A stretch of DNA of 64,000 bases from Pusillimonas sp. (GCF_029263785.1 NZ_JAJUFE010000010.1:1-64000), one strand, 5' to 3'. Counted from the stretch's first letter, positions 9,081 to 19,607 are shown. Numbers and translations are program-made. Notes: generated by a model not told the origin, from the letters alone.

Positions 9081-9959
9081 TCAAATCAGGGGCAGGGATG
9101 CCGGGTCGTGTTGGCGCAGGGCGTTGCGAGCCGATTCGAAGCCGGGCAACATTCGCCCGACTTCTTTCCAGAACTCCTTGCTGTGGTTCATTTGTCGCAG
9201 ATGGGCGATCTCGTGTACCACGACGTAGTCGATGATGTCTGGGGTGAAATGAATCAGGCGCCAGTTGAGCATGATGTTGCCGTCGCTGGTGCAGGACCCC
9301 CAACGCGTCGCTGCCGATGATAGCCGCCAGCGATTAATGGTGAGGTTGTTGGCGTTGAGGAAATGTTCAAGTCGACGACCAAACCATTCGATGGCCCGTG
9401 CCTGCAACCACGAGTGCACGGAGTCTCGTACACGCTGGTGTTCGGCATCGCGCGGCAGTGCAAGCAAAAGCTGGTCGTTATCCTGCGGTGCGAGCTCTTG
9501 GCCGGTAAAGGCATGAGCCGTGCCCGAGTGACCCAGTCCTAATAGTATACGTTTGCCCAAGTACGGGATCGAGGTGCCGTCAGACCAATCCGTGTCAGCC
9601 AGTGCAAGTTGTTCGCGGCGTTCTTGCATCCATCGGAGCTTTTTCAGAACCCACTGCGACTTTTCGCGCACGGCGTCATCAATCTGGCCAAGCGTCACCC
9701 AGTTGGGCGCAGTGACAATAAGGCCATCGTCGTTGATAGCCAGCCCGATACTCTTGCGTCTTGAACGACGCAGTACGAAGCCTATGGTCTGAGTGTCAGT
9801 ATCGACTTCGCGCCAACGAGCCAGGGGAGGAAGCGAAGGAGGGGGCGTGATGGACAGTGGCCTGAGCCTGGGCTGCTGTCTGGGCTCGGGAGGCAGGGGA
9901 GTGATGCACACATGGTCGCCCGATTCAAACAGGCTGAGTTGCCTATTCTCGAGCGGCAT
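9081..9959 (-). CDS. YgjP-like (DUF45) M48-type metallopeptidase
   Basis: About 292 residues. The zinc-peptidase motif HEIAH is followed by [11 protein letters not shown], the arrangement of the YgjP/WLM (DUF45) family, and is preceded by the family segment [20 protein letters not shown]. The N-terminal part is Pro-rich ([13 protein letters not shown]) and precedes the conserved [12 protein letters not shown] strand. E. coli YgjP (UpfP) is shorter, so the N-terminal 70 residues are extra. The start is uncertain: ATG 9959 ([11 protein letters not shown]) overlaps plsC by 17 nt, and ATG 9989 would overlap by 47 nt; neither has a strong ribosome site. The substrate is not known. Confidence 0.85.
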   Translation of the reverse strand: MPLENRQLSLFESGDHVCITPLPPEPRQQPRLRPLSITPPPSLPPLARWREVDTDTQTIGFVLRRSRRKSIGLAINDDGLIVTAPNWVTLGQIDDAVREKSQWVLKKLRWMQERREQLALADTDWSDGTSIPYLGKRILLGLGHSGTAHAFTGQELAPQDNDQLLLALPRDAEHQRVRDSVHSWLQARAIEWFGRRLEHFLNANNLTINRWRLSSAATRWGSCTSDGNIMLNWRLIHFTPDIIDYVVVHEIAHLRQMNHSKEFWKEVGRMLPGFESARNALRQHDPASLPLI

Positions 9960-10674
9960 AGCGTTCGGGGTTGAGCTGTCGCATTTCATTTTCAATCCAG
10001 TCCCGCACCTGTCTGTTGACCTCCTCTGCGTCCTTCCCGGCTGTCTCGATGGGCGGTCCGATGGAAACCGTAACAAGGCCAGGCCTTTTCAGGAAGGATT
10101 TCTTTGGCCAGCACTCGCCGGCATTGTGCGCTATGGGTACCACTACTACGCCAGTCCGGGTGGCCAGCAAGGCGCCTCCCATTTTATAGCGGCCTTCTTT
10201 GCCCGGCGGAACGCGTGTTCCTTCAGGGAAAAGCAGGGGCCACCGGCCTTCATTCAGGCGCTTCTGCCCCAAGCGCACCACTTGCTCGAACGCGTCCTTT
10301 CCCTTGCTGCGGTCGATGGGAATCATGCGCAGTAATGCCAGGCCCCATCCAAAGAACGGGATGCGGTTCAGTTCCTTCTTGTAGACAAAACACACTTCGC
10401 GAGGAAGATATGCCGGCATGAACAGGGTTTCCCATGCCGACTGATGTTTGCTCAATACGATGGCAGGCGCATCGGGAAGGTTTTCTTCGCCCTTGATCTG
10501 CCAGCGTATGCCCGTAATGACCCGCGCACCCCAGATAGCCAGCCGGGCCCATCCTATGGTCAGCCGGTAGCGCAACTTGAGAGGTAGCGGAGCCCATAGC
10601 AGACACGCAAACGCGTATGGAATGACAGTAATGATCAGGAACAGTAAGTACGCGGCAGAACGAAACGCAGTCAT
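9943..10674 (-). CDS. plsC: 1-acyl-sn-glycerol-3-phosphate acyltransferase PlsC
   Basis: A 243-residue membrane-bound acyltransferase that converts lysophosphatidic acid to phosphatidic acid. It has an N-terminal hydrophobic anchor (about residues 5-30) and the acyltransferase motif I as KHQSAWET, where the usual H-x4-D reads H-x4-E, a variant found in this branch. Motif III is FPEGTRVPPGKEGRYKMG. It sits 9 nt downstream of gmhB and overlaps the start of the peptidase gene, inside the glyQ-gloA minus-strand run. Because OlsA (lyso-ornithine lipid acyltransferase) belongs to the same family, the exact acyl acceptor is assigned by context only. Confidence 0.88.
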   Translation of the reverse strand: MTAFRSAAYLLFLIITVIPYAFACLLWAPLPLKLRYRLTIGWARLAIWGARVITGIRWQIKGEENLPDAPAIVLSKHQSAWETLFMPAYLPREVCFVYKKELNRIPFFGWGLALLRMIPIDRSKGKDAFEQVVRLGQKRLNEGRWPLLFPEGTRVPPGKEGRYKMGGALLATRTGVVVVPIAHNAGECWPKKSFLKRPGLVTVSIGPPIETAGKDAEEVNRQVRDWIENEMRQLNPERYAARE

Positions 10675-10683
10675 AAGCAGGCC

Positions 10684-11220
10684 TCAGGCCTCAAGCCAGC
10701 GATCAACTATTTGCGAGAGGTCGTCAGCGATCTGGGTGCCGGGAGGCAGTTCGCCGCTGTCGCGTGTCTTGACTCCGTTGCCGGTCAGGACCAGCCAGGG
10801 CGAACAGCCGGCTTCTGCTGCAGCCTGCAGGTCACGCAGCGAATCACCCACAGCCGGAACGTTCTTGAGACTGATGTCATAACGCCGGGCGATATCGTGG
10901 AACATGCCTGGTTTGGGCTTGCGGCACTGGCAATTGTCGTCGGGACCGTGTGGACAGATGAAGATGGCATCAACGTGACCACCCAGTTGGGAGAGCTCGA
11001 GACGCATCTTGGCGTGCATGGCGTTTAACGTTTCCATGTTGAACAGGCCGCGCGCAAGCCCTGACTGGTTGCTTGCAATGACGACTCGCCATCCCGCCTG
11101 AGCAAGTCGTGCTATGGCCTCGAGGCTGCCTGGCAAGGCCACCCATTCAGCCGGGTTCTTGACGAAAGTCGGGCTGTCGTGATTGATGACGCCATCCCGG
11201 TCAAGGATTACCAGCTTCAC
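10684..11220 (-). CDS. gmhB: D-glycero-beta-D-manno-heptose-1,7-bisphosphate 7-phosphatase GmhB
   Basis: A 178-residue HAD-superfamily phosphatase of ADP-heptose biosynthesis for the LPS inner core. The nucleophile motif is DRDGVIN (Asp7, Asp9), motif II is ASNQSG, and motif III/IV is GDSLRDLQAA. A Cys/His zinc loop is visible as CPHGPDDNCQCRKPKPG, typical of GmhB. The start codon is GTG at 11220, which overlaps the glyS stop (GTGA), so translation is coupled. Location next to glyQS and plsC is usual in this family of bacteria. Confidence 0.95.
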   Translation of the reverse strand: MKLVILDRDGVINHDSPTFVKNPAEWVALPGSLEAIARLAQAGWRVVIASNQSGLARGLFNMETLNAMHAKMRLELSQLGGHVDAIFICPHGPDDNCQCRKPKPGMFHDIARRYDISLKNVPAVGDSLRDLQAAAEAGCSPWLVLTGNGVKTRDSGELPPGTQIADDLSQIVDRWLEA

Positions 11221-13352
11221 GATGCCAGCCTCGACAGATCTGCAACCCGATTCATGGTGGCGTGCAGTGCATTCAGAAGCGCCAGCCGGTTGGCCCGTAT
11301 TACAGGATCGTCGGCCATGACCATAACGTCGTTGAAGAAAGCATCGACGGCCGTGCGTGCATCGGCCAGGGTCGCCAGAGAGGCAGTAAAGTCCCCTTTG
11401 TCGAACTGGGCCTGGGCGGCCGGCCGGATTTGGTCAATGGCGTCAGCAAGTGCCCGCTCGGCCTCTTCCGTAAACTTGGATGCATCGACGGATACAGGTG
11501 TGGCGGTACTTTTCTTGAGAATATTGCCAATACGCTTGTTCGCCGCAGCGAGGCTATCGGCTTCTGGCATCCGGATGAAGCTTTCGCAGGCGTTGATTCG
11601 CACGCGAACCTCGTGCAACGGAGGAAACAGGGCAAGCACTGCATCGACGACGTGCTTGTCGTGATCCGTTCCGAACTGGTTGCGACAGCGTTCGTAAATA
11701 AACTGGCGAACCGCTTCGGGAGCATCGGCTGCGATATCGAAAGGGGTAAAGGTGGTGGCAGCGAACTCAAGAAGTTCGTCGATGGCCAGGCGGGAATCGT
11801 CGGGTACCGACAGGTAGCCGCCTGCGCTCAGCTGTTCGAATGCACTGATGATTCCCAGGGCTGCACGCCGCAAGCCGTAGGGATCACGCTCACCGGTTGG
11901 GAGCAGGCCGATACCCCAGATACCTATCAGTGTTTCGGTTCGCTCGGCGATGAAGAGGATGGCGCTGATGAGTGTGTCATCGTTGACCGCCTGCTCAAGA
12001 CGTATGCGGTACTGGTTTCGCAAGGCGTCGACCACGCGTGGGTCTTCACCGTCAGCCTGGGCGTAGTAGGCACCCATGACGCCTTGCAGCTCGGGAAACT
12101 CGGCGACCATATTGGTTACCAGGTCGGCTTTGGCCAGTTGCGCGGCGCGGTCCGCGAGGTTGGCATCGGCCTTGAGCCGATCAGCCAGATAGCGCGCAAT
12201 GGCCCGGACGCGCTCTGTGCGTTGTTGCTGTGAGCCCAGCTTGTTGTGATAGACGCTGTCTGAAAGCGCGTCGACACGTTCAGCCAGCGCTTGCTTGCGA
12301 TCCATTTCATAGAAGAACCGGGCGTCGGCCAATCGAGGGCGCACGACACGTTCGTTACCTTCAATGATGTTGCTGGGGTCTTCCACGCGCATATTGCTGA
12401 CGATAAGGAAGCGATGAGTAAGCTTGCCGGTATCGGGCTCGAACAAGGGGAAATACTTCTGATTCAAACGCATCGTAAGAATCAGGCACTCGGGCGGCAC
12501 GTCAAGGAAGCCGGGATCAAACTGTCCGGCATAAACCGTGGGATGTTCGACAAGCGCCGTAACTTCGTCAAGAAGGCTCTCGACTTCGGGGTCGTCGCCC
12601 AAGGTGGCCCCGAGACGGGATGCGTGCTCTTGCAATTGTTCGAGGATGTTTTTCCGACGGGCCTGGAACGAGGCTACGACCATCCCCTTGTTCAGAAGAA
12701 CAGACTCATAGCTTGAAGCATCGTTCAGCTCAATGGTTTGGTCGCCCATAAACCGGTGGCCGGAGGTTGTATTGCCGGCTGTCAGGCCCAGCGCCTGCAC
12801 GGGAATGACATCACTGCCCCATAGCGCGGCCAGGCCATGCGCCGGCCGCACGAACTTGACAGTGGTCACGCCGTCGGCCAATTGATATCGCATCACTTTT
12901 GGGATGGGCAGATTATCGATGGCGTAGTCCAAGGCTTCCTGAAGGCCGTCGACCAGCTTTGCGCCGGGAGCCACGCCATTGGCATAAAGGTAGTCTTGCT
13001 TTCCATCGGACTCCCGAACAAGGTCGGCAGGGGCCAGGTGTTGCAAGCCCTTGCTGGCAAGCTTCTTGAGCAATGCCGGGGTGGCTTCGCCGCTTTCGGT
13101 CATGCCCACCTTGGCGGGCATGAGCTTCTCGCTGTATTGCTCTTCCGGCGCCTGCTCGAGCACGGCATCGATCAGAACAGCCAGGCGACGCGGAGTGGCG
13201 TAGTCGATAGCCGTACACTCGGCGCTGACCAGTCGTTTTTTTTCAAGGGTATCGCGGATGCTTTGGGCAAAGGACCGGCCGAGTTTCTGCAGGGCTTTCG
13301 GGGGCAGTTCTTCGGTAAGCAGCTCGATAAGAAGTGGGCGCACCTGACTCAT
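11217..13352 (-). CDS. glyS: Glycyl-tRNA synthetase beta subunit
   Basis: A 711-residue subunit of the alpha2beta2 bacterial glycyl-tRNA synthetase, which binds tRNA and is needed for aminoacylation. It begins [19 protein letters not shown], the conserved N-terminal motif of the family. It contains FPKS-like segments such as [19 protein letters not shown], and ends with the anticodon-binding DALR-like part ([28 protein letters not shown]). Length matches the family (about 690-710). It overlaps glyQ upstream by 4 nt (ATGA) and gmhB downstream by 4 nt (GTGA). Confidence 0.97.
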   Translation of the reverse strand: MSQVRPLLIELLTEELPPKALQKLGRSFAQSIRDTLEKKRLVSAECTAIDYATPRRLAVLIDAVLEQAPEEQYSEKLMPAKVGMTESGEATPALLKKLASKGLQHLAPADLVRESDGKQDYLYANGVAPGAKLVDGLQEALDYAIDNLPIPKVMRYQLADGVTTVKFVRPAHGLAALWGSDVIPVQALGLTAGNTTSGHRFMGDQTIELNDASSYESVLLNKGMVVASFQARRKNILEQLQEHASRLGATLGDDPEVESLLDEVTALVEHPTVYAGQFDPGFLDVPPECLILTMRLNQKYFPLFEPDTGKLTHRFLIVSNMRVEDPSNIIEGNERVVRPRLADARFFYEMDRKQALAERVDALSDSVYHNKLGSQQQRTERVRAIARYLADRLKADANLADRAAQLAKADLVTNMVAEFPELQGVMGAYYAQADGEDPRVVDALRNQYRIRLEQAVNDDTLISAILFIAERTETLIGIWGIGLLPTGERDPYGLRRAALGIISAFEQLSAGGYLSVPDDSRLAIDELLEFAATTFTPFDIAADAPEAVRQFIYERCRNQFGTDHDKHVVDAVLALFPPLHEVRVRINACESFIRMPEADSLAAANKRIGNILKKSTATPVSVDASKFTEEAERALADAIDQIRPAAQAQFDKGDFTASLATLADARTAVDAFFNDVMVMADDPVIRANRLALLNALHATMNRVADLSRLAS

Positions 13353-14248
13353 TTCGCGCCCTCCGCCGCAAGCATGGGGAAGCCAAGTCTTTCTCGTGAA
13401 TCGTAGTACGCCTGGGCGACGCTGCGAGAAAGGTTGCGGATACGACCGATGTAGGCGGCACGCTCGGTAACGCTGATTGCGCCGCGGGCATCCAGCAGGT
13501 TAAAGGTGTGCGCAGCCTTGAGGGTTGCCTCGTAGGCCGGCAGGGCCAGTGGCACTTCGATCAGGCGTTTGGCTTCAGCCTCGTAGTCGTTGAAATGAGA
13601 AAACAGCATGGTGGTTGATGCGTATTCAAAGTTGTATGTCGACTGCTCTACCTCGTTCTGGTGGAACACGTCGCGGTAGAGAACGGGGCGACCATCTGCG
13701 TTCGAGGTCCAGACCAGGTCGTACACGCTTTCAACACCCTGAAGGTACATGGCCAGGCGCTCAAGCCCGTAGGTGATTTCGCCGGTTGCCGGAGTGCAGT
13801 CCAGACCACCCACTTGCTGGAAGTACGTGAACTGGGTGATTTCCATGCCATTTAGCCAGACTTCCCAGCCCAGGCCCCAGGCGCCAAGTGTGGGGTTTTC
13901 CCAGTCGTCTTCGACGAAGCGAATGTCGTGCTGCGCAGGGTCGATGCCCAAGGTACGCAACGATTCAATGTAGAGGTCGAGTATTTCGGGCGGCGCGGGC
14001 TTCAGCACCACCTGATACTGGTAATAATGTTGAAGGCGGTTGGGGTTTTCGCCGTACCGGCCGTCCTTGGGGCGACGCGATGGCTGCACATAGGCCGCAC
14101 GCCAGGGTTCCGGGCCGATGGACCGCAAGAAGGTGGCGGTATGGGACGTGCCCGCGCCAACCTCCATGTCGTAAGGCTGAAGCAGGGCACAACCCTGTTT
14201 GTCCCAGTATTGCTGGAGTTTCAGGATGATTTGCTGAAAGGTGAGCAT
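13349..14248 (-). CDS. glyQ: Glycyl-tRNA synthetase alpha subunit
   Basis: A 299-residue catalytic subunit that activates glycine with ATP. Family signatures are [35 protein letters not shown] at the N-terminus (first 20 residues as [20 protein letters not shown]), the [19 protein letters not shown] block, and [14 protein letters not shown] chose the ATG at 14248, where the conserved N-terminus starts. The open frame upstream has no family similarity. It is the first gene of the minus-strand operon glyQ-glyS-gmhB-plsC-peptidase-gloA. A 208-bp divergent region separates it from the enoyl-CoA hydratase gene at 14457 and probably carries both promoters. Confidence 0.97.
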   Translation of the reverse strand: MLTFQQIILKLQQYWDKQGCALLQPYDMEVGAGTSHTATFLRSIGPEPWRAAYVQPSRRPKDGRYGENPNRLQHYYQYQVVLKPAPPEILDLYIESLRTLGIDPAQHDIRFVEDDWENPTLGAWGLGWEVWLNGMEITQFTYFQQVGGLDCTPATGEITYGLERLAMYLQGVESVYDLVWTSNADGRPVLYRDVFHQNEVEQSTYNFEYASTTMLFSHFNDYEAEAKRLIEVPLALPAYEATLKAAHTFNLLDARGAISVTERAAYIGRIRNLSRSVAQAYYDSRERLGFPMLAAEGAK

Positions 14249-14456
14249 GAATGAAAGCCAGTAAAGCGAAAATTGCGCAAAGCCGCAAAATTCTTCAATT
14301 TTAACGTGCTTCGCCATTGCGGACTTGAGCCGGGCAGATTGATTCGATCGCGGGTTAGCGTGGAACGCATTTTGGCGACAGAAGCATTGGTCGTATGATA
14401 CTGGGTTATCGTCCACTACCGTTTCAGCCGCATTGGCGGCCACATGGAGACCCTCT

Positions 14457-15224
14457 ATGTCAGATCTAGTCAAGACAGAAAATGTCGACGGCGTACTTGT
14501 CATCACGATCAATCGACCCGAAGCACGAAATGCCATCAACTACGAAACCGCTGTTGCCATGGCAGAGGTGTTCGAGCGGATGGATGAAGACAGCAGCGTA
14601 GCGCTGGGTATATTGACGGGTGCCGGCGGCACTTTCTCGTCAGGAATGGATCTCAAGGCTTTTGCAGCGACCGGCCAACGTCCGTTAGTGGGGCGCCGCG
14701 GATTTGGAGGCCTGTGCGAAAAGGGTCCGCGCAAGCCGCTCATTGCAGCGGTCGAAGGGTATGCCCTGGCGGGGGGCTGCGAACTTGCCCTGGCCTGCGA
14801 CATGATTGTTGCTGCCAGCAACGCCAATTTTGGTCTGCCCGAAACCAAGCGTGGCCTGGTGCCAAGCTCGGGAGGCATGCTGCGCCTGCCTCAGCGCATT
14901 CCCTACCATATTGCCGTCGAAGTCATTCTTACCGGTGAAATGTTTCCGGCCGAGCGCGCGCATCACTTTGGCTTGGTCAACCGCTTGGTCGAGCCCGGCA
15001 AGGCACTGGAAGGTGCGCTCGAGCTGGCTCGTATCATCGCTGCAAACGGCCCGCTGGCCGTGCAAACTGCAAAAGAGATCATTCAGGAATCCAGGGACTG
15101 GCGTCAAGCAGACATGTTTGATTTGCAGCGGCCGCGATCGAGCCCCATTTTTGAGTCGGCCGACGCCAAAGAAGGCGCGAGGGCATTTGCCGAAAAGCGC
15201 AAGCCCGTCTGGACCGGCAAATAG
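14457..15224 (+). CDS. Enoyl-CoA hydratase/isomerase family protein (crotonase)
   Basis: A 255-residue crotonase-fold protein. Both catalytic glutamates of true hydratases are present, in [12 protein letters not shown] and [12 protein letters not shown]. The oxyanion-hole segment is [12 protein letters not shown] and the N-terminal strand is [15 protein letters not shown]. This supports hydration of a trans-2-enoyl-CoA, but the substrate chain length is not readable. The ATG at 14457 has a GGAGACC ribosome site 5 nt upstream; a longer TTG-initiated reading is less likely. It is transcribed away from glyQ and followed 36 nt later by the fumarase gene. Confidence 0.88.
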   Translation: MSDLVKTENVDGVLVITINRPEARNAINYETAVAMAEVFERMDEDSSVALGILTGAGGTFSSGMDLKAFAATGQRPLVGRRGFGGLCEKGPRKPLIAAVEGYALAGGCELALACDMIVAASNANFGLPETKRGLVPSSGGMLRLPQRIPYHIAVEVILTGEMFPAERAHHFGLVNRLVEPGKALEGALELARIIAANGPLAVQTAKEIIQESRDWRQADMFDLQRPRSSPIFESADAKEGARAFAEKRKPVWTGK

Positions 15225-15260
15225 AATTCCCGGCTTTGTTTTTCACTAACCCCAATTGTT

Positions 15261-16781
15261 ATGACGACCATCATCAAAGAAGATGACCTGATCCAGTCGA
15301 TTGCCGACGCGGTGCAGTTCATCAGCTATTACCATCCCGCGGATTACATCCAGCATCTGGCACGTGCGTACGAGCGCGAAGAAAGCCCGGCTGCGAAGGA
15401 CGCAATCGCCCAGATCCTGACAAACTCGCGCATGTGCGCAGAAGGGCGACGTCCCATCTGCCAGGACACCGGCATTGTCAATGTCTTCCTGAAGATCGGG
15501 ATGAATGTACGCCTCGATACTCAGCGTAGCCTGCAAGAGCTTTGCGACGAGGGCGTACGTCAGGGCTATTTGAACCCCGACAACCCATTGCGGGCATCGG
15601 TGCTGGCAGATCCCCTGTTTACGCGCAAGAACACACGCGATAACACGCCCTGTATCGTAAACGTCGAGCTGGTGGCGGGTGACACGGTTGACGTGCAGGT
15701 AGCCGCGAAAGGTGGTGGGTCCGAGAACAAGACCAAGTTCGTCATGTTGAACCCCAGCGATTCGCTGGTGGATTGGGTACTCGAAACGGTTCCCAAGATG
15801 GGCGCGGGCTGGTGCCCTCCCGGCATGCTGGGCATTGGCGTAGGCGGTACCGCCGAGAAGGCCATGCTGATGGCGAAACAGGCGCTGATGGAAGACATCG
15901 ACATGTACGAGCTTTTGCGCCGCGGCCCAAGCAACAAGCTCGAAGAGCTGCGCATCGAGCTTTATGAAAAGGTCAACGCCTTGGGCATCGGCGCTCAAGG
16001 TCTGGGTGGGCTGACCACAGTGCTCGATGTAAAGATTAATACTTTCCCGACGCACGCGGCATCAAAGCCGGTGGCAATGATTCCAAACTGCGCAGCGACC
16101 CGCCACGTCCATTTCGTGCTCGATGGTTCGGGCGCGGCCAATCTGACTCCACCGTCATTGTCGGAATGGCCGGATGTGAACTGGGCGCCTGACTACAACA
16201 AGTCACTGCAAGTCGATTTGAACACTCTGACAAAAGAGCAGGTTGCCAGCTGGAAACCAGGTCAGACATTGCTGCTCTCGGGCAAGATGCTGACGGGTCG
16301 GGATGCGGCCCACAAGCGGATTCAAGAGATGCTGGAGCGTGGCGAGCAGTTGCCTGTCGACTTCACGAACCGTGTCATTTATTACGTGGGGCCGGTTGAT
16401 CCGGTGCGTGATGAGGTGGTGGGTCCGGCAGGGCCGACGACAGCGACCCGCATGGACAAGTTCACGGACATGATGCTCGAGAAGACAGGTTTGATCTCCA
16501 TGATCGGAAAGGCAGAGCGCGGGCCAGTAGCGATTGAGTCGATTCGTAAGCATGGGTCGGCCTATCTGATGGCCGTGGGTGGCTCTGCGTATCTGGTGTC
16601 CAAGGCAATACGCGGAGCACGTATAGTGGCTTTCGAAGACCTGGGCATGGAAGCGATTTACGAGTTCGACGTGAAGGATATGCCGGTGACGGTGGCGGTA
16701 GATGCCAGCGGAACGTCGGTGCACGAGACCGGTCCGAAGCAGTGGCAGCGATTGGTTGAGATTCCTGTGGCTGTGCAGTAA
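15261..16781 (+). CDS. fumA: Fumarate hydratase class I (4Fe-4S, single chain)
   Basis: A 506-residue iron-sulfur fumarase that interconverts fumarate and L-malate in the TCA cycle. The N-terminal alpha domain runs to about residue 320 and includes RPICQDTGIVNVFLKIG, which supplies the first cluster Cys, and PNCAATRHVHF, the second. A third Cys is in DNTPCIVNVEL or GWCPPGMLGIG. The C-terminal beta domain starts near LLSGKMLTGRDAAHKRI and contains YYVGPVDPVRDEVVGPAGPT, a class I signature. Length agrees with the FumA/FumB type. The ATG at 15261 has no strong ribosome site. A terminator follows 25 nt after the stop. Confidence 0.93.
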   Translation: MTTIIKEDDLIQSIADAVQFISYYHPADYIQHLARAYEREESPAAKDAIAQILTNSRMCAEGRRPICQDTGIVNVFLKIGMNVRLDTQRSLQELCDEGVRQGYLNPDNPLRASVLADPLFTRKNTRDNTPCIVNVELVAGDTVDVQVAAKGGGSENKTKFVMLNPSDSLVDWVLETVPKMGAGWCPPGMLGIGVGGTAEKAMLMAKQALMEDIDMYELLRRGPSNKLEELRIELYEKVNALGIGAQGLGGLTTVLDVKINTFPTHAASKPVAMIPNCAATRHVHFVLDGSGAANLTPPSLSEWPDVNWAPDYNKSLQVDLNTLTKEQVASWKPGQTLLLSGKMLTGRDAAHKRIQEMLERGEQLPVDFTNRVIYYVGPVDPVRDEVVGPAGPTTATRMDKFTDMMLEKTGLISMIGKAERGPVAIESIRKHGSAYLMAVGGSAYLVSKAIRGARIVAFEDLGMEAIYEFDVKDMPVTVAVDASGTSVHETGPKQWQRLVEIPVAVQ

Positions 16782-16806
16782 GCAGCCGGCTGGTTTCTGC
16801 TGATTG

Positions 16807-16840
16807 AATAAGGGCTTCGAACTTCGGGCCCTTATTTTTT
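16807..16840 (+). terminator. Rho-independent terminator of the fumarase gene
   Basis: A 9-bp perfect stem AATAAGGGC/GCCCTTATT (16807-16815 with 16828-16836), with a 12-nt loop, runs into six T. It closes the plus-strand unit of enoyl-CoA hydratase and fumarase. Confidence 0.85.
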
Positions 16841-16963
16841 GCTTGTGGAGCGTCAGTCTTCCAGGGGGCAGAAAAATAAAGTGCCGAATCTGCATACCTT
16901 GTCGGGTGTGAAGCTCTGCCTTGCGAGATATTTGCCGCTGTAGCGAAATGTCCGCCGGCGCTA

Positions 16964-17479
16964 CTAATTCGCTGAGGGCAAGCGATGCAGGACCTGGTCC
17001 GCGCACAGCGCGACCCAGTCAGCACAGGGTTTGCCGTGTACATGGATGTCGGGCGTGAGGTCGAGAAGGGGTCGCAGCACGAAGGCACGCAAGTGCATTC
17101 GCGGGTGTGGAACCTCAAGTCGGGGCGAATTGATATATTGCTCGCCGTATAGCAGCAGATCCAGGTCCAGGGTGCGCGGCGCGTTTTGGTAAGGGCGTTC
17201 GCGACCGTGTAGTTGCTCGATATGCTGCAGGGTATCGAGCAGTACTTCAGGGGCGAGCAAGGTCTGGAACCTTGCGACGGCGTTGATGTAGTCCGGGCCG
17301 CTGGCGTCGATGGGGGCGCTGCAGTAAAGCGGGGAAAGCTTCAACTGGCGGATGCCCTCGACTTGGGCCAGCTGTGTCGCGGCCTGCTGAACCGCCTTGC
17401 CGGCATCACCCAGGTTTGCCCCCACGCCAACGTAGGCAGTGGTCCAATGCTTGCCGGTATGAGGGTCTGAATTGGCCAT
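16964..17479 (-). CDS. folK: 2-amino-4-hydroxy-6-hydroxymethyldihydropteridine diphosphokinase FolK
   Basis: A 171-residue pyrophosphokinase of folate synthesis, feeding dihydropteroate synthase (folP lies at 51561 in this window). Family signatures are TAYVGVGANLGDA at the N-terminus, the pterin/ATP motif RTLDLDLLLYG and HPRMHLRAFVLRPL. It lies 52 nt downstream of pcnB on the same strand and is the last gene of the hda-HAD-pcnB-folK run. The 125 bp between its stop and the fumarase terminator hold nothing recognisable. Confidence 0.96.
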   Translation of the reverse strand: MANSDPHTGKHWTTAYVGVGANLGDAGKAVQQAATQLAQVEGIRQLKLSPLYCSAPIDASGPDYINAVARFQTLLAPEVLLDTLQHIEQLHGRERPYQNAPRTLDLDLLLYGEQYINSPRLEVPHPRMHLRAFVLRPLLDLTPDIHVHGKPCADWVALCADQVLHRLPSAN

Positions 17480-17531
17480 AGGTAACGAGATTGGCAGGAT
17501 GTACGGGAGCCGAAACGGATGTCTCGATGCA

Positions 17532-18896
17532 TCAGCCCGCTGCTACGTCTTGCGTGGCAACGGGTTTGCGGCGGCGGCGACGGCGTTTTCTTGATTTTGC
17601 AACCGCCGTGCCGGTGTTCTGGCGCTGGTATTCGTCAACCATCTGGATGCGCGTGTTGCTGTCGGCGTTGGCCAGATCCATCCACCACTGTGCCTGCACG
17701 CTGTCGACCTCGCGGGCTTCGGCGCGCAGCTGAAGAAAGTCGACGGCCGCCCTGAAACGTTGGTGTTCGAGCATACGCCAGATTGCGCGCGGCGTGGCAC
17801 GCTCGAAGCGGGGCTGCATGAACCAGATCTCACGCATGTCGGCCTGGAAGCGGCGCTGGATGGCCAGGGTACGGGTCTGTTGGTCGATGACGTTGTCAGC
17901 GGCAATGACAAGGGCCTGGATGGGGTGTTCGCCATTGGCGGTGATATCGACCCATTGCTTGTTGACCAATTGCCATAGCAGGGCGGCGAATAGAAAGCTG
18001 GGGCTGACGGATTTTCCGGTGCGAACCCGCGAGTCGGTTCGTTCGAGGGCGAGGGCGATGAAGTGTTCGCCTTCGGGTTGATCGAGCAGGTCGTCGATGA
18101 CAGGCAGCAGACCCTGCAGAAGGCCCAGCTCGCGCAATTGTTGCAGGCACTTCATGGCGTGACCACATGTCAGCAGCTTGAGCATCTCGTCAAACAGACG
18201 GGAGGCCGGAACGTTTTTTATCAGTGGTGCGAGCTTGCGGATAGGAGCCGATGTCGCGGGGTCGATGGCGCCGTTCAGCTTGCAGGCAAAACGTACTGCA
18301 CGCAACATGCGGACCGGGTCTTCGCGATAGCGGGTCTCGGGGTCGCCAATCATGCGAACGACCCGGTTCTTCAGATCGGCAACGCCCCGATGGAAATCGA
18401 TGACCTCTTCCTTGATCGGATCGTAATACAGGGCGTTGATCGTGAAGTCGCGCCGCGCAGCGTCTTGCTCGTGAGTACCGAAAAGATTGTCACGCAGGAT
18501 TCGACCGTGCTCATCCGTGACCTGGTCAGCTTCGTCAGCCGGCGCGCGAAAGGTGGATGTCTCGATGATTTCCTGACCGAAGACGACATGTACCAGCTGG
18601 AAGCGGCGTCCGATGATGCGTGCCCGGCGAAACAAGGGGCGAATCTGCTCGGGTGTGGCGTTGGTGGCCACGTCGAAGTCTTTGGGTTCGAGCCCGATGA
18701 TGAGGTCACGTACTGCGCCACCGACAATATAGGCCTTGAAGCCCTTTTGCTGCAGCACTTCGCAGACTTTGATGGCGTGTCGCGACACGTTGCGACGATC
18801 TATTCCATGCTTGTCGCGCGCAAGGCGCTCTGGACCGCGTGGTGCCGGTATGGCAAAGAAGCGGCCGACAAAGTTTTTTATTGTCTCTTTCAGCAT
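17532..18896 (-). CDS. pcnB: Poly(A) polymerase I PcnB
   Basis: A 454-residue nucleotidyltransferase that adds 3' poly(A) tails to RNA and so promotes decay. The catalytic motif is YIVGGAVRDLIIG followed by EPKDFDVATNA, supplying the metal-binding Asp pair. The neck region with RIIGRRFQLVHV and the C-terminal basic tail (SRKRRRRRRKP) are typical of PcnB rather than of the CCA-adding enzyme. It begins 9 nt after the HAD phosphatase stop, and folK follows 52 nt after its stop. Confidence 0.95.
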   Translation of the reverse strand: MLKETIKNFVGRFFAIPAPRGPERLARDKHGIDRRNVSRHAIKVCEVLQQKGFKAYIVGGAVRDLIIGLEPKDFDVATNATPEQIRPLFRRARIIGRRFQLVHVVFGQEIIETSTFRAPADEADQVTDEHGRILRDNLFGTHEQDAARRDFTINALYYDPIKEEVIDFHRGVADLKNRVVRMIGDPETRYREDPVRMLRAVRFACKLNGAIDPATSAPIRKLAPLIKNVPASRLFDEMLKLLTCGHAMKCLQQLRELGLLQGLLPVIDDLLDQPEGEHFIALALERTDSRVRTGKSVSPSFLFAALLWQLVNKQWVDITANGEHPIQALVIAADNVIDQQTRTLAIQRRFQADMREIWFMQPRFERATPRAIWRMLEHQRFRAAVDFLQLRAEAREVDSVQAQWWMDLANADSNTRIQMVDEYQRQNTGTAVAKSRKRRRRRRKPVATQDVAAG

Positions 18897-18905
18897 GGGT
18901 GTATT

Positions 18906-19607
18906 TTAGGACTTTGCGTCCTGCATGTCCTTGAAAATATCGAGGATCGGCCAGCCTCGCGTCTCGGCCACCTGTCTGAGAGTCGGGCTGGGATTCGCCG
19001 CGATGGGGTGGGTTACCGCTTCAAGCAAAGGAAGGTCGTTGGTCGAGTCACTGTAAAAGTAGCTGCGCTCGAAGCTGTGCAGGCTAAGGCCTTGTGAATC
19101 CAGCCAGGCGTTTACGCGGGCGACCTTTCCTTCCTGAAAGCTGGGGACGCCCGCAATGGCACCGGTATAGCGACCGTCGCGCATTTCGGGCACGGTGGCG
19201 ATCAGATGGGGGATGTTGAAGGCGCGAGCGATCGGTGCAGTGACAAATTCGTTGGTGGCCGTGACGATGGCGCACAGATCGCCGCGCTGCAGGTGCTGGT
19301 CTACCAGCGCTCGTGCGACAGGCAGGATGTTGGGCTCGATGACGTCACGCATGAAAATCCGGTGCCATTCCATCAACTCGGAAGTCGTGGCGGCGGCAAG
19401 CAGGCCCAACATGAATTCGGCTGCTTCCTGGGCAGTCAGGTTGCCCGCGTTGTAACGCTCCATCAGTTCGTTGTTGAGACGTTGAGCTTCAACCGGGTCG
19501 CCGGCGCGGCCGGTGCGGGCCAGAAAGTCGGCCCATTGATAGTCGCTGTCCAACGGCAGCAGGGTGTGGTCCAGGTCAAACAGGGCCAGATTCTTTGGAG
19601 TGGTCAT
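18906..19607 (-). CDS. HAD-IB family hydrolase (SerB-like phosphatase)
   Basis: A 233-residue haloacid-dehalogenase-fold phosphatase. Motif I is LFDLDHTLLPLDSD, with the nucleophile Asp in FDLDHT. Motif II is IVTATNEF, and motif III/IV is YFYSDSTNDLPLLEAV. The long cap region LNNELMERYNAGNLTAQEAAEF places it in subfamily IB, with SerB and CicA-like proteins. The substrate is not known. Its ATG overlaps the hda stop (ATGA) and it lies 9 nt before pcnB, so it is co-transcribed with both. Confidence 0.88.
   Translation of the reverse strand: MTTPKNLALFDLDHTLLPLDSDYQWADFLARTGRAGDPVEAQRLNNELMERYNAGNLTAQEAAEFMLGLLAAATTSELMEWHRIFMRDVIEPNILPVARALVDQHLQRGDLCAIVTATNEFVTAPIARAFNIPHLIATVPEMRDGRYTGAIAGVPSFQEGKVARVNAWLDSQGLSLHSFERSYFYSDSTNDLPLLEAVTHPIAANPSPTLRQVAETRGWPILDIFKDMQDAKS

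Noticed and set aside
11262-12233. 323-codon plus-strand open frame inside glyS
   Set aside because: Antisense to a conserved synthetase gene, no independent evidence.
18063-19097. 344-codon plus-strand open frame across pcnB and the HAD gene
   Set aside because: Runs antisense to two real genes and their junction; low-complexity translation.
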